From CBDBND01 sp965207985 (GTDB lineage: Bacteria; Pseudomonadota; Alphaproteobacteria; Rhodospirillales; Rhodospirillaceae), in NCBI GenBank assembly GCA_965207985.1, contig CBDBND010000032.1:518338-582337 (forward strand): a DNA stretch of 64,000 nt, read 5' to 3'. A program made the translations under genes and the position numbers. Position 1 is the stretch's first letter. Each line of letters starts with the position of its first letter. The notes below the pieces were generated by a model. The model was not told where the DNA came from. It was given only the letters and a program-made list of their open reading frames with translations, and did not search any database. Below, one piece after another: positions 9,275 through 17,647 of the stretch.

Positions 9275-9613
9275 GCTCTGACTATGACCTCATCCTTTTG
9301 AGCGCACCATGTGGCATTTTCGAGTTCTCGTAAGAAGCTAAGCTATTGAAAAATATTGAGTATTTATGGCTCACCCGCCAGTTTGAAGCTGAGGCCGGCG
9401 TACAGCCGCAGAGGAGCTGTTTTTGATCCGCTTTTGGGCAACAAATTAGGCCCTAAAAACTGGGCATTTTTTGCCTATCTAAACACCTTGTTAAGGGTCC
9501 CCAGGGCACAGTGTGAGCCGTAGGAGACGGGCTTCCCAAGACGCCCGGGACAGGCCGGAAACCCGCTGAAACACTGGATTTGCAAGAGTTCGTAAAAGGA
9601 CTCGGGGACCGGT
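9275..9613. other. Displaced flhA/GNAT intergenic region
   Basis: No gene is seen in these 339 bp. In the present order the region separates the first halves of the GNAT gene (left, minus) and of flhA (right, plus), so it should hold the divergent promoters of both genes. An AT-rich stretch around 9340-9380 and a T-rich TGGGCATTTTTTGCC near 9462-9476 are visible, but I cannot assign a convincing sigma-70 or sigma-54 promoter. It lies inside the 0.77-kb inverted segment, so its promoters now drive truncated genes. Confidence 0.4.
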
Positions 9614-9719
9614 ATGGCGGAAAACACCCAAGACGACGCTCCAGCGGGCGGCGGTGAAGCAGATGCCACAGCAGCAGAGGCTACGGCCAGCGATACGGCC
9701 GCAGCGGACGGCACAGCTT
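9614..9719 (+). pseudogene. flhA: flhA, first ~35 codons
   Basis: ATG 9614 opens a short Ala/Thr/Asp-rich leader (MAENTQDDAPAGGG, ending ADGTA) that stops making sense at 9719, where sequence of the IS5 transposase begins. The Ala/Pro-rich leader on the minus strand at 8947 (AAPQAPAEPG) continues it naturally, sharing the same GCT alanine codon at the break. Both breakpoints sit in an AGCT tetranucleotide (8945-8948 and 9716-9719). I infer that this is the true N-terminus of flhA, separated from the rest by a 0.77-kb inversion. Confidence 0.75.
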
Positions 9720-9765
9720 CGCAAGGCGGCGGCTGCGCCCGAACCATGCGAAGGTGCGTTCGACC
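9718..9765 (-). mobile_element. IS5-family remnant (internal fragment)
   Basis: About 48 bp match, in reverse orientation, the transposase segment coding VERTFAWFGRSRRLAK in the complete IS at 25794-26714. This is exactly the stretch preceding the remnant at 8950-9068. The IS 5' portion is missing: the match ends at 9765 inside the GNAT gene. The two fragments are the two sides of one IS copy that was first shortened at its 5' side and then cut by inversion. Confidence 0.85.
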
Positions 9766-9975
9766 AATGTGGCTGTTCATCCAAGATGTTCAGGGATGGG
9801 TCTTGGGCGCGGATTGGTCGAACGCGCGGAAACGGAATGCCGAAATCGTGGACTGCTGACGCTGAAGCTCAGCACTCATGTGGCGATGCCGGAAAACGTT
9901 GCTCTATACGAACATCTAGGATGGATTGAAACGGAAAGGTCTGAAAACAAAGTATACATGACCAAGCGTCTATAA
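9766..9975 (+). pseudogene. GNAT acetyltransferase, C-terminal part
   Basis: From 9766 the plus strand encodes NVAVHPRCSGMGLGRGLVERAE, the acetyl-CoA pyrophosphate-binding segment (R/Q-x-x-G-x-G/A) of the GNAT fold, followed by the final strands ending VYMTKRL. It has no start of its own; the frame upstream is IS5 sequence. Its N-terminal half is at 9072-9274 on the other strand. Only about ten codons of the native protein appear to be lost between the halves. Confidence 0.8.
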
Positions 9976-9985
9976 GCGTCCTGCC

Positions 9986-10444
9986 TTAGTCCGTTGCTCC
10001 CCACGAAGCCACCACGATCGTTATCAGACCCAAAGTCAGGTTGGTGGCGACGATCTTGCGCACGGTTTCAATGACTGTACCGGCGGTCTCGAAGTCCCGG
10101 GCATCGGCCGCGAGTTTGAATTTCCGAAACGGCCCGTGATTGAGCCAAAAGAAAAGCAGGGTCATGACAATGGCGACGATGAACATGATGTCCACATGCA
10201 GTCCTGCCTTGCCAAACCCCGACAGCACGAAAAACATCTGATATATCCCGGTGATCCAGAGCACGATAACCATTCCCAGAACCCAGCGTAGGAACCGCTG
10301 TAAAGTCCGGCGCCACAAGGCGAGGGCATCCTCTTTGGCCAGTCCACCCATGGCAGGCCGTAGGGCCATGTAGGCGAAGAACATACCGCCGACCCAGATG
10401 ACGGCGGCGAGGGTGTGCAAGGTATTGGCGATGGTCCAAAGCAT
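9986..10444 (-). CDS. CopD-like four-helix membrane protein
   Basis: 152 residues with four hydrophobic segments (about 5-25, 50-75, 85-105 and 130-150) and a conserved early histidine in NTLHTLAAVIWVGGMFF, the pattern of CopD/DUF2269-type integral membrane proteins. Some members act in copper handling; others are related in shape to HemJ. It is transcribed away from hemH across a short divergent spacer, which makes a link to haem metabolism possible but unproven. The start ATG at 10444 fits the hydrophobic N-terminus. Confidence 0.7.
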   Translation of the reverse strand: MLWTIANTLHTLAAVIWVGGMFFAYMALRPAMGGLAKEDALALWRRTLQRFLRWVLGMVIVLWITGIYQMFFVLSGFGKAGLHVDIMFIVAIVMTLLFFWLNHGPFRKFKLAADARDFETAGTVIETVRKIVATNLTLGLITIVVASWGATD

Positions 10445-10528
10445 GGCAGCTGACCTCTCTGGCCGTTCGGAAAGGGCTAAGGTATTGTGTTTCGGGTAAA
10501 AACTGTAGCCCTATGCAAGGGGATACTT

Positions 10529-11617
10529 TTGGGACACACGCCAACCAACAAAGCTGAGAAGCTTGCCGTCGTCATTTTTAACTTGGGTGGACCGGATTCC
10601 CCCGAGGCGATTAAGCCGTTCCTGCTCAACCTGTTCAACGACCCGGCGATCATGCGCGTACCCAATCCATTGCGCTGGATCATCGCCCGGTTGATCGCCT
10701 GGCGCCGCGCCCCCACCAGCAAAGAGATCTACGATCTGGTGGGCGGCAGGTCCACGCTCCTTCCGGCCACGTTGGAACAGGCCAAGGCGTTGAAGGAGGA
10801 AATCGCCGATACTGCTGAACACGTCGAAGTGTTCGTGTTCATGCGCTATTGGCATCCCATGGTCGAAGAGACCGTGGCCAAGATTAAAGCCTTCAACCCC
10901 GATCGCGTTCTTTTGTTGCCGCTCTATCCCCAATTCTCCACCACAACCACGGGCACGTCCGTGAAGGCATTCAAAGAAGAAGCCAACCGTCAGGGTTTGA
11001 CCGCTCCGCAGGACTCGGTGTGCTGTTATCCGCTGCATCACGGTTTTCTTGATGCCACCGTGGCCAACATCAACAAAGCGCTCGATCAAGCGATGCAACA
11101 CGGCGCGCCGCGGTTGCTGCTGTCCGCCCACGGCTTGCCGCAACGGACCATCGACGCCGGTGATCCCTATCAGTGGCAAATGGAGCAGACGTCCATGGCC
11201 ATCGTCGAAGCGCTGAACCGGCCGGGTTTGGATTGGGTGACCTGCTATCAAAGCCGGGTCGGCCCGGTGAAGTGGATCGGACCTTATACGGAGGATGAAG
11301 TCACTCGGGCCGGCCAAGACGGCGTGCCGGTGGTCATTGCCCCTATCGCGTTTGTCTCCGAACACGTGGAAACGGAAGTGGAAATCGATATCGAGCTCCG
11401 CCAGTTGGCCGACGAGACGGGCGTGCCCTTTTTTGCACGCTGCTCGGCGGTGGCTGCCGACTGCACTTTTATCCGCGGTCTCGGCGATCTGGTGCGCCAT
11501 GCCATCGGGCAAGGACAGCCGGTTTCCGACATCGGCAACCGCCGCTGCCCCATGCACTACAAGTACTGTCCCAACGACGTTGGCGTGAACGAGCCAGCAA
11601 CCGACTCAAGGTCCTAA
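10529..11617 (+). CDS. hemH: Ferrochelatase
   Basis: Inserts ferrous iron into protoporphyrin IX, the last step of haem synthesis. Signatures seen: VVIFNLGGPDSPEA at the N-terminus, SAHGLP with the catalytic histidine, and YQSRVGPVKWIGPYTED in the active-site cleft. The C-terminus is extended and Cys-containing (CPMHYKYC), as in iron-sulfur-type ferrochelatases of alphaproteobacteria. I prefer the TTG at 10529 because AAGGGG lies six bases upstream; a GTG at 10487 would add 14 residues. The TauD-like gene follows after 4 bp, suggesting co-transcription. Confidence 0.93.
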   Translation: MGHTPTNKAEKLAVVIFNLGGPDSPEAIKPFLLNLFNDPAIMRVPNPLRWIIARLIAWRRAPTSKEIYDLVGGRSTLLPATLEQAKALKEEIADTAEHVEVFVFMRYWHPMVEETVAKIKAFNPDRVLLLPLYPQFSTTTTGTSVKAFKEEANRQGLTAPQDSVCCYPLHHGFLDATVANINKALDQAMQHGAPRLLLSAHGLPQRTIDAGDPYQWQMEQTSMAIVEALNRPGLDWVTCYQSRVGPVKWIGPYTEDEVTRAGQDGVPVVIAPIAFVSEHVETEVEIDIELRQLADETGVPFFARCSAVAADCTFIRGLGDLVRHAIGQGQPVSDIGNRRCPMHYKYCPNDVGVNEPATDSRS

Positions 11618-11621
11618 ACAG

Positions 11622-12497
11622 ATGGATGACGCTGTTCCGATCCAAACCGACGCAGAGGGTGGCTCAGCAAATTTAGGCATTCGACCGATGACCGGTGCGC
11701 TGGGCGCCGAAGTGCATGGTGTGAACCTCAGCGTACCGTTGGATGAGAGCGCCGCTGCCGCAGTTAAGGCCGCTCTCCTTGACCATCTTGTCTTGTACTT
11801 TCCGGAACAAGATCTCGAGCCTGACCATTTGATCGCGCTTGCACATTCTTTCGGAGAGCTTGAAACGGAACGGTTCATTCCGCCCCTCGAAGGGCATCCC
11901 GGTGTGCACATTCTAAAAGGCATCAGCAAGAACAAACTGACCACGCAAAATCTCATTTGGCATGTGGATCACAGCTACAAGCCCCAGCCCAGCCTCGGCG
12001 GCGCTCTCTATGCCATCGACGTGCCCGAGTCCGGCGGCGATACGCTGTTTGCCAACATGTACGCCGCTTATGAAGCGTTGTCCGACCGTATGAAGCAGTA
12101 CCTCGAGGGTCTTATCGCTGTGCACGATGTGGTTGCCTACGGTTTGCGTTCCGGATTGTTCGAAACCGAAGATACCCGCAAAGCCATCATGCGCATGCCA
12201 CTCGCGTCAGAGCATCCGTTGGTCTGTACACACCCCGAGACGGGCCGCAAAATGTTATTCGTCAATCAAGCCTGGACAACCAAGATCAGAGATCTTGAAC
12301 CGCACGAAAGCCAGTCGATCCTGACGTTCCTGTTCGAACACGCGACCCGGCCGGAGTTTCAATGCCGTATCCGTTGGAGCAACCGCGGTCTGCTGTTGTG
12401 GGACAATCGGGCGGTTCAGCACCGTGGTATTCCCGATTATGAAGGACCGCGCATCATGCACCGGGTGTCCATCAAAGGCGAATGGACACCGCAGTAG
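11622..12497 (+). CDS. TauD/TfdA-family Fe(II)/2-oxoglutarate dioxygenase
   Basis: 291 residues of the TauD family. The metal triad is visible: HxD in WHVDHS and the distal histidine in NRAVQHRGIPDY, followed by the 2-oxoglutarate-binding arginine in IMHRVSIKG. Such enzymes hydroxylate taurine, alkyl sulfates or aryloxyacetates; the substrate here is not readable from sequence. The start at 11622 is 4 bp after hemH, so the pair may share a transcript although the link in function is unclear. It converges with the TetR gene. Confidence 0.88.
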   Translation: MDDAVPIQTDAEGGSANLGIRPMTGALGAEVHGVNLSVPLDESAAAAVKAALLDHLVLYFPEQDLEPDHLIALAHSFGELETERFIPPLEGHPGVHILKGISKNKLTTQNLIWHVDHSYKPQPSLGGALYAIDVPESGGDTLFANMYAAYEALSDRMKQYLEGLIAVHDVVAYGLRSGLFETEDTRKAIMRMPLASEHPLVCTHPETGRKMLFVNQAWTTKIRDLEPHESQSILTFLFEHATRPEFQCRIRWSNRGLLLWDNRAVQHRGIPDYEGPRIMHRVSIKGEWTPQ

Positions 12498-12504
12498 TTC
12501 ATCC

Positions 12505-13122
12505 TCAATTAACCAGCATGTCTTCCATGACGGAGAGGAAGGTGTTTTCGAAGTCTTCTTCGTCTTGCAGCACCGTCAAAACGTCAATGGCGCACCGGCC
12601 AATGAGACGACGAGCGATGAGGTCATCATCGAATTTAAGGATTCCGCCCTCGGCCACGGTCTTGAGATGCTTTTCCGTGAGGTTTGAGAACATCATATGT
12701 TCCGGCTCAAACATCTGCATGAACCGTTTGTTGAGCTTGAATGCTAGAATGAGAGCTTGCGCATTTTCTGTCCACATATCGACATAAACGCTTAAGACCC
12801 CCCGTAACCGAGCGCGGGCATCTACGTTTTGTATACCTTTGAGGGCATCGATCCCTTTGGTTAAAACCGGCTGAATGAGTTGGTGGATCACATCGTCGCG
12901 GCTGTCAAACAAGCTGTAAAACGTGCCCCGTGAAATGCCGACTGCGTCAATCAGGTCATCCACGCTGACATTCTCAACCCCGAACTCGAGAAACTTATCG
13001 GCGGCCACGGTCAGCAATTCTGCCCTGGTACGACTGCGCCGGCGGGCGACCTTGCCCTTTTTTGGCGCTTCGGTCTGTGTCTCTGGATGATCAAGCATCG
13101 GTTTGGTCCTGCTGAACATCAT
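12505..13122 (-). CDS. TetR-family transcriptional regulator
   Basis: 205 residues with an N-terminal helix-turn-helix: LLTVAADKFLEFGVENVSVDDLIDAVGISRGTFYSLFDSRDDV fits the TetR_N pattern, and a helical ligand-binding domain follows. The gene is divergent from a MacAB-like efflux operon beginning at 13313, the classic arrangement for a repressor of its neighbouring pump. The spacer holds a small inverted repeat that could be its operator. Several starts are possible (13122, 13119, 13098); all keep the DNA-binding domain. Confidence 0.87.
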   Translation of the reverse strand: MMFSRTKPMLDHPETQTEAPKKGKVARRRSRTRAELLTVAADKFLEFGVENVSVDDLIDAVGISRGTFYSLFDSRDDVIHQLIQPVLTKGIDALKGIQNVDARARLRGVLSVYVDMWTENAQALILAFKLNKRFMQMFEPEHMMFSNLTEKHLKTVAEGGILKFDDDLIARRLIGRCAIDVLTVLQDEEDFENTFLSVMEDMLVN

Positions 13123-13123
13123 A

Positions 13124-13137
13124 GTCTAAAAATAGAC
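13124..13137. promoter_or_regulatory. Possible TetR operator, inverted repeat
   Basis: GTCTA-AAAA-TAGAC is a perfect 5-bp inverted repeat two bases upstream of the TetR start and inside the TetR/efflux divergent spacer. TetR regulators bind such palindromes to repress themselves and the adjacent pump. The arms are short, so chance is a real alternative. Confidence 0.3.
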
Positions 13138-13312
13138 ATGAGTGTATAATTTTATTGATGTTCCGCTTTTCCTAGGGTATCCAGTATTTTGGCGGCGGCC
13201 GCTTTGGCCATTAGACTGTGTATTAGAAGGTGATAGTGGTGGTTCACCGTCCCACTGTTTTTCGACTCAAGGCCATGGGTCTCTTCCCTGACCCTCAACC
13301 GGATTCCTGATT

Positions 13313-14371
13313 ATGCCGATCAGTCTGAGATGGATTGTGATGCTGGTGACCGGTGCGGTCGTCGTGACCGTCTTGTTTCTATGGCAAGACGACGCCGCGG
13401 GGCCCGCCCAGGCTGACATCAGAACAGCCAAAGTGAGCCGCGAGACGCTGACCCGGGAAGTCATCGCCACCGGCGTCATTCGTCCCGTCGTTGGTGCAGA
13501 GATCAACGTGGGCTCACGGGTCTCAGGCATTGTAGAAAGCCTGCCGGTGAAAGTGGGCGACCGGGTCGAAGCGGGAGAGCTTCTGGCCCAGATCGATTCC
13601 ACACCTTTCGAAGCGCTGCTGGAACAAGCCAAGGCCGAAGTTGAGCTGTCGAGAGCGGAAGTCTCGCTCGCTGAAAGCAATCTCGAACGCAAACAGAATT
13701 TGGCAGCCCAGGGGTACAGCCCCGAAGCGGACCTCGAAGCGGCCATCCGTGACCTTAACGTGGCACGGTCACGCTTAGCTTTGAATCAAGCCAAGGTGCG
13801 GTCTGCGGAAATCGATTTGGGATACACGCAAATCCGCGCGCCCATCAAAGGGGTAATCGCTGACGTGACAACGCGGGAAGGGGAGACGGTGGCGGCGAGT
13901 TTTGCCGCGCCCACTTTCGTATCCATTGTCGACCTCGATCGCCTTGAAGTTCAGGCCTATGTGGATGAGACCGACATTGGCCGCGTGTTTGTCGGTCAGA
14001 ATGCACGTTTTGAAGTGGATACCTATTCCGATACGGACTTTGAAGCGGCGGTGACGGCCATCAATCCTAAAGCGGAATTACAAAATAGTGTGGTTAACTA
14101 CGTTGTTGTTCTGGATTTCGATGGTCAGGAAGGCCGCATCCTCCGGCCGGAAATGACGGCTCATGTCCGGCTGCAGCTGGAACAACGGGAAAATGTATTG
14201 ACCGCCCCGCGTACCGCTCTACGGCGCCAGAATGGACAGCCGATGCTAGTGGTGGAACGGGATGGTGATTGGATCGAACAGCCGGTCCGGGTCGGGTGGC
14301 GAACGGACCAGCGGGTGGAAATTGTCGACGGTGTTAGGGAAGGCGACCTTATCCAGCTCAATCCCAGTTGA
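13313..14371 (+). CDS. MacA-like periplasmic adaptor (RND/HlyD type)
   Basis: 352 residues. An uncleaved N-terminal anchor (residues ~5-25) is followed by a lipoyl/barrel-sandwich half (VGSRVSGIVESLPVKVGDRVEAGELLAQID), an alpha-hairpin coiled coil (~95-165) and the second half (IRAPIKGVIADVTTREGE). This is the architecture of MacA-type membrane fusion proteins that link an inner-membrane ABC pump to an outer-membrane channel. The ABC ATPase and two permeases follow directly. No outer-membrane TolC gene is nearby. It is probably controlled by the divergent TetR regulator. Confidence 0.9.
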   Translation: MPISLRWIVMLVTGAVVVTVLFLWQDDAAGPAQADIRTAKVSRETLTREVIATGVIRPVVGAEINVGSRVSGIVESLPVKVGDRVEAGELLAQIDSTPFEALLEQAKAEVELSRAEVSLAESNLERKQNLAAQGYSPEADLEAAIRDLNVARSRLALNQAKVRSAEIDLGYTQIRAPIKGVIADVTTREGETVAASFAAPTFVSIVDLDRLEVQAYVDETDIGRVFVGQNARFEVDTYSDTDFEAAVTAINPKAELQNSVVNYVVVLDFDGQEGRILRPEMTAHVRLQLEQRENVLTAPRTALRRQNGQPMLVVERDGDWIEQPVRVGWRTDQRVEIVDGVREGDLIQLNPS

Positions 14372-14413
14372 GGACAGAGCTAAGAGACGCGTTTGGGGGC
14401 AAAGGAGAAGCCT

Positions 14414-15133
14414 GTGATTCAGTTGAAGGGGATTTGTAAGACCTACCCACGGCCCGATGAAGGGCCGCTTGAGGTGTTGAAGGACGTGGACCTCAACATT
14501 AGCGAAGGGGAATACGTCGCCATTGTTGGACCGTCTGGGTCTGGCAAGTCGACCTTAATGAACATTCTAGGTCTCCTGGATCATGCCGATTCCGGCGACT
14601 ACCAATTGGATGGGGAATCCGTCTCTGGATTGTCTTCGTCGAAGTTGGCCAAGCTGCGCAATCAGAAAATCGGTTTTGTCTTTCAACAGTTTCATCTGTT
14701 GCCCCGCACCAACGCCATCGAAAACGTTGAGATCCCATTGATCTACTCCAATGCGGACAGCCCCGAAAAACGGGCCATCGCCGCCCTTGAGCAGGTCGGC
14801 TTAGGCGACCGGTTGAAACACTATCCGGAGGAGCTCTCCGGCGGGCAGCAACAGCGGGTGGCCATCGCCCGGGCCCTGGTCACCGACCCGGAAATCATTC
14901 TCGCGGACGAGCCCACCGGCAATCTCGACAAAGCGTCCGGTGAGGATCTCATGGACCTGTTTCAAAAACTCAACGACGGCGGACGGACCATCATCGTCAT
15001 TACCCACGATGAAAGTCTTGCCCAGCGCGCTAAGCGTGTGGTGCGCATCGATGACGGCCGTCTCAGTGAATTGCGTGATGTTACACCCAGTGCAACAACC
15101 TCTAACGAATCTCAAATGGGAGATGTGGCATGA
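14414..15133 (+). CDS. MacB/LolD-type ABC transporter ATPase
   Basis: 239 residues with Walker A GPSGSGKST, Q-loop FVFQQFHLLP, signature LSGGQQQRVAIARAL, Walker B IILADEPTGNLD and switch histidine in VITHD. The TGNLD extension marks the MacB/LolD/FtsE branch. The start is placed at GTG 14414 behind AAAGGAG; a TTG at 14393 is in frame but has no ribosome site. It energises the two FtsX-like permeases downstream and overlaps the first of them by 4 bp (ATGA). Confidence 0.93.
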   Translation: MIQLKGICKTYPRPDEGPLEVLKDVDLNISEGEYVAIVGPSGSGKSTLMNILGLLDHADSGDYQLDGESVSGLSSSKLAKLRNQKIGFVFQQFHLLPRTNAIENVEIPLIYSNADSPEKRAIAALEQVGLGDRLKHYPEELSGGQQQRVAIARALVTDPEIILADEPTGNLDKASGEDLMDLFQKLNDGGRTIIVITHDESLAQRAKRVVRIDDGRLSELRDVTPSATTSNESQMGDVA

Positions 15134-16341
15134 ATACGAAACTTCTCTTCGCAGGAAGTGCGCGGATGATGATGCGTTACAAAATGCGCACGTTTTTTAT
15201 GGCTATCGGCATTATCGTCGGTGTGACCGCCCTGGTGTTTATGCGCGCCATGGGCGTCGGCGCCGAACAGGCGATGATGGATACGGTCAATCGCACCTTT
15301 TCCACGGCAACCATCAACCTGGTGGCCGGTGGCGGACACATGGGACCGCGCATGGATGGACCCATTACCTCTCTCAAGGTAGCAGACTTTGAAGCGATTG
15401 AGAGTCAGGTGGACGGTGTCGTAATAACCGGCGCCATGCAATGGAGCCGTGAGCAGGACATCCGCTATCAAGGCACCACGCGACAAATGGGAGTTTACGG
15501 CTATACCGTGCCGATCGAACCCGTTTGGCAGCGGGGGGTCATGGAAGGCGAATATTTCACTACTGATGAAGTAAACTCAGCCTCCCGAGTGGCGGTCATC
15601 GGCGCCAATGCAGCACAAGCTCTGTTCGGTGAGGAAGATCCCATCGGCAAACAGATTCAGGTGGGAACCGTTCCCCTGCGCATCAAAGGTATCCTTGAGC
15701 TTCAGGGCATCGACACCCACGGACTCAACAAGGATGATGAAATCCATGTCCCCGTGACCACGCTTATGCGCCGGTTGATGAATGTGGATCACCTGTTCGC
15801 CGGACGTGTCATTGTTGACGATCCCAATCGTGTGGAAGAAGCCGCGGAACAGATCAAGGTTCTCCTCCGCGAGCGTCATTCCCTCTCTGAAAACGAACCC
15901 AACGATTTCATCCTCATCACCCCAGAACTGGTGCAGGATCTCGTCAGCAACGCCAACCGGGTGCTGCTGCAGTATCTGCCAGCCGCCGCCGGCGTGGCCT
16001 TACTGGTCGCGGCCATCGTCATCGCCAACATCATGCTCATCGCGGTCAAGGAGCGGGTGCCCGAAATCGGCGTGCGCAAAGCGGTCGGAGCCGAGGACGG
16101 TCAGATCAACTTCCAGTTCCTCACCGAAACAGTGGTGGTGGCGCTGACCTCCGGTCTTTTTGGAGCTGGAATAGGAATAATCGCAGCTGTGGCCTATGGC
16201 AGTATGAGTGGCGTGCCCATGGTGGTGACCATCGGGTCGCTGGCGCTGGGTCTCGGTGCCGCCGTTGTCGTCGGCATTGTCGCCGGGTTCATGCCGGCCA
16301 AGCAGGCGTCAGGCTTGGATCCCGTCAACGCCCTTCGGTAA
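15130..16341 (+). CDS. MacB-like ABC permease (FtsX family), first copy
   Basis: 403 residues. One membrane segment lies near the N-terminus (~17-38), a large periplasmic MacB_PCD domain follows, and three C-terminal helices form the FtsX domain with EIGVRKAVGAEDGQI, the coupling segment of this family. The gene overlaps the ATPase by ATGA, so the two are translated together. Together with the second permease it should form a heterodimeric pump of MacB type, moving a substrate from the inner membrane or periplasm with the MacA-like adaptor. Confidence 0.9.
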   Translation: MNTKLLFAGSARMMMRYKMRTFFMAIGIIVGVTALVFMRAMGVGAEQAMMDTVNRTFSTATINLVAGGGHMGPRMDGPITSLKVADFEAIESQVDGVVITGAMQWSREQDIRYQGTTRQMGVYGYTVPIEPVWQRGVMEGEYFTTDEVNSASRVAVIGANAAQALFGEEDPIGKQIQVGTVPLRIKGILELQGIDTHGLNKDDEIHVPVTTLMRRLMNVDHLFAGRVIVDDPNRVEEAAEQIKVLLRERHSLSENEPNDFILITPELVQDLVSNANRVLLQYLPAAAGVALLVAAIVIANIMLIAVKERVPEIGVRKAVGAEDGQINFQFLTETVVVALTSGLFGAGIGIIAAVAYGSMSGVPMVVTIGSLALGLGAAVVVGIVAGFMPAKQASGLDPVNALR

Positions 16342-16380
16342 GGCTAAAGTTAAAAGTCCGGGTGAGAAGCGGAGCACCGC

Positions 16381-17598
16381 ATGTGGTGGGCAAGAAACCT
16401 CCGCTTCTCCTTTAGGGCCATCAATCGCTCCCGGTTGCGGGCGCTGCTGTCCATCAGTGGCGTCGCCATCGGGATCGCCGCCGTGGCCATCCTTATAGGT
16501 GCTGGTGCCGGTGCCGAACGGGAATTCCAGAAAAACATAGAACAACTGGGCGAGAACCTGCTGGCCGTAAACGCCGCGCGTACGGAAACCGACGCTCTGC
16601 GTGGCGCCAGTCAAATGTATGAAACCCTGACCCTCAATGACTGGAAATGGATCAGTGCCTTAACCAGTGTTGAGCGGGCCGCTCCCATTGCGGACGGTGG
16701 TCGCACCCTGCGGGTCGGCCGGCTGTCCCAAGGCTTCACCATTCTCGGTACCACGCCGGAATTTTCCGAAGCCAAGAATTTTAAGGTGATTGCCGGGCGC
16801 TTTATCGACGACGAGGACATCGCCAACCGCCGCCGTGTCGCCATTCTCGGTGCCAATGTCGTCGAAGACCTCTACTTCGGTGAATGGCCGCTGGGGGAGA
16901 CGGTACTCATTGGCAATGTGCCGTTCACGGTCATCGGCATTCTCAAAAAGAAGGGTCTTAATCCCGACGGCACCACCGATGACGGCCAAATTGTCGTGCC
17001 GGTCACAACGGCCCTGCGGCGCGTGCTCAACACTGATCATTTGTCGCGCATCTTTGTCCAGGCGGTGTCCAAGCCGGCCATAGACGTAGCGACCACCGAC
17101 ATCGCTGCTTTGCTGCGTGACGAACATGGCTATGATCGTCCCAACTATCGCGACGACTTTGAAATTCAGAACCAAGACGCACTGCTGGCAACCCAGGAGG
17201 AAGTAAGTGGTTCGTTCAGCGATCTCACCATTGGGCTCGCCGTGCTGGCATTAGGTCTTGGCGGTGTCGGACTGCTTGCTGTGACCCTTCTGTCCGTGCG
17301 CGAACGCTACGCTGAAATCGGACTGCGCATCGCCGTTGGAGCCCTCCCTCGGGACATTCTCATACAGTTTATGACCGAAGCGGTGCTGCTTGCCGTCATG
17401 GGTGGTGTGACGGGCATCCTCTTAGGCGGCGGGATTATCCTCATCGGCAGCCAGCTGACCGGCTGGTCCATGGCGTTGACTTGGCAGACGGCTGTTTTTC
17501 CTTTCCTCATCTCCCTCGGCATCGCGGTGGTCTTCGGCGCTTTCCCCGCTCTGCGCGCCGCCCGTCTTGACCCAATCGTGGCTTTGAGGAGCAAATAA
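16381..17598 (+). CDS. MacB-like ABC permease (FtsX family), second copy
   Basis: 405 residues with the same plan as the preceding permease: N-terminal helix (LLSISGVAIGIAAVAIL), periplasmic domain, then three helices with the EIGLRIAVGALPRDI coupling segment. The sequence is clearly diverged from its neighbour, so the pump is probably a heterodimer. It starts 39 bp after the first permease. Two separate half-permeases with a separate ATPase, rather than one fused MacB, is a known arrangement. Confidence 0.9.
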   Translation: MWWARNLRFSFRAINRSRLRALLSISGVAIGIAAVAILIGAGAGAEREFQKNIEQLGENLLAVNAARTETDALRGASQMYETLTLNDWKWISALTSVERAAPIADGGRTLRVGRLSQGFTILGTTPEFSEAKNFKVIAGRFIDDEDIANRRRVAILGANVVEDLYFGEWPLGETVLIGNVPFTVIGILKKKGLNPDGTTDDGQIVVPVTTALRRVLNTDHLSRIFVQAVSKPAIDVATTDIAALLRDEHGYDRPNYRDDFEIQNQDALLATQEEVSGSFSDLTIGLAVLALGLGGVGLLAVTLLSVRERYAEIGLRIAVGALPRDILIQFMTEAVLLAVMGGVTGILLGGGIILIGSQLTGWSMALTWQTAVFPFLISLGIAVVFGAFPALRAARLDPIVALRSK

Positions 17599-17647
17599 AC
17601 TTAGGCTTGGCCATCGGTTCTTCGCTTGAACGAAAGGAGCAGGACCC

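Noticed and set aside
9460..9480. Possible sigma-54 promoter upstream of flhA (GGGCATTTTTTGC)
   Set aside because: Spacing between the GG and GC pairs is 8-9 bases instead of 10, so it does not fit the -24/-12 rule.
9986..10444. Calling the CopD-like protein HemJ because hemH is next door
   Set aside because: Length and four helices fit loosely, but HemJ-specific segments are not seen.
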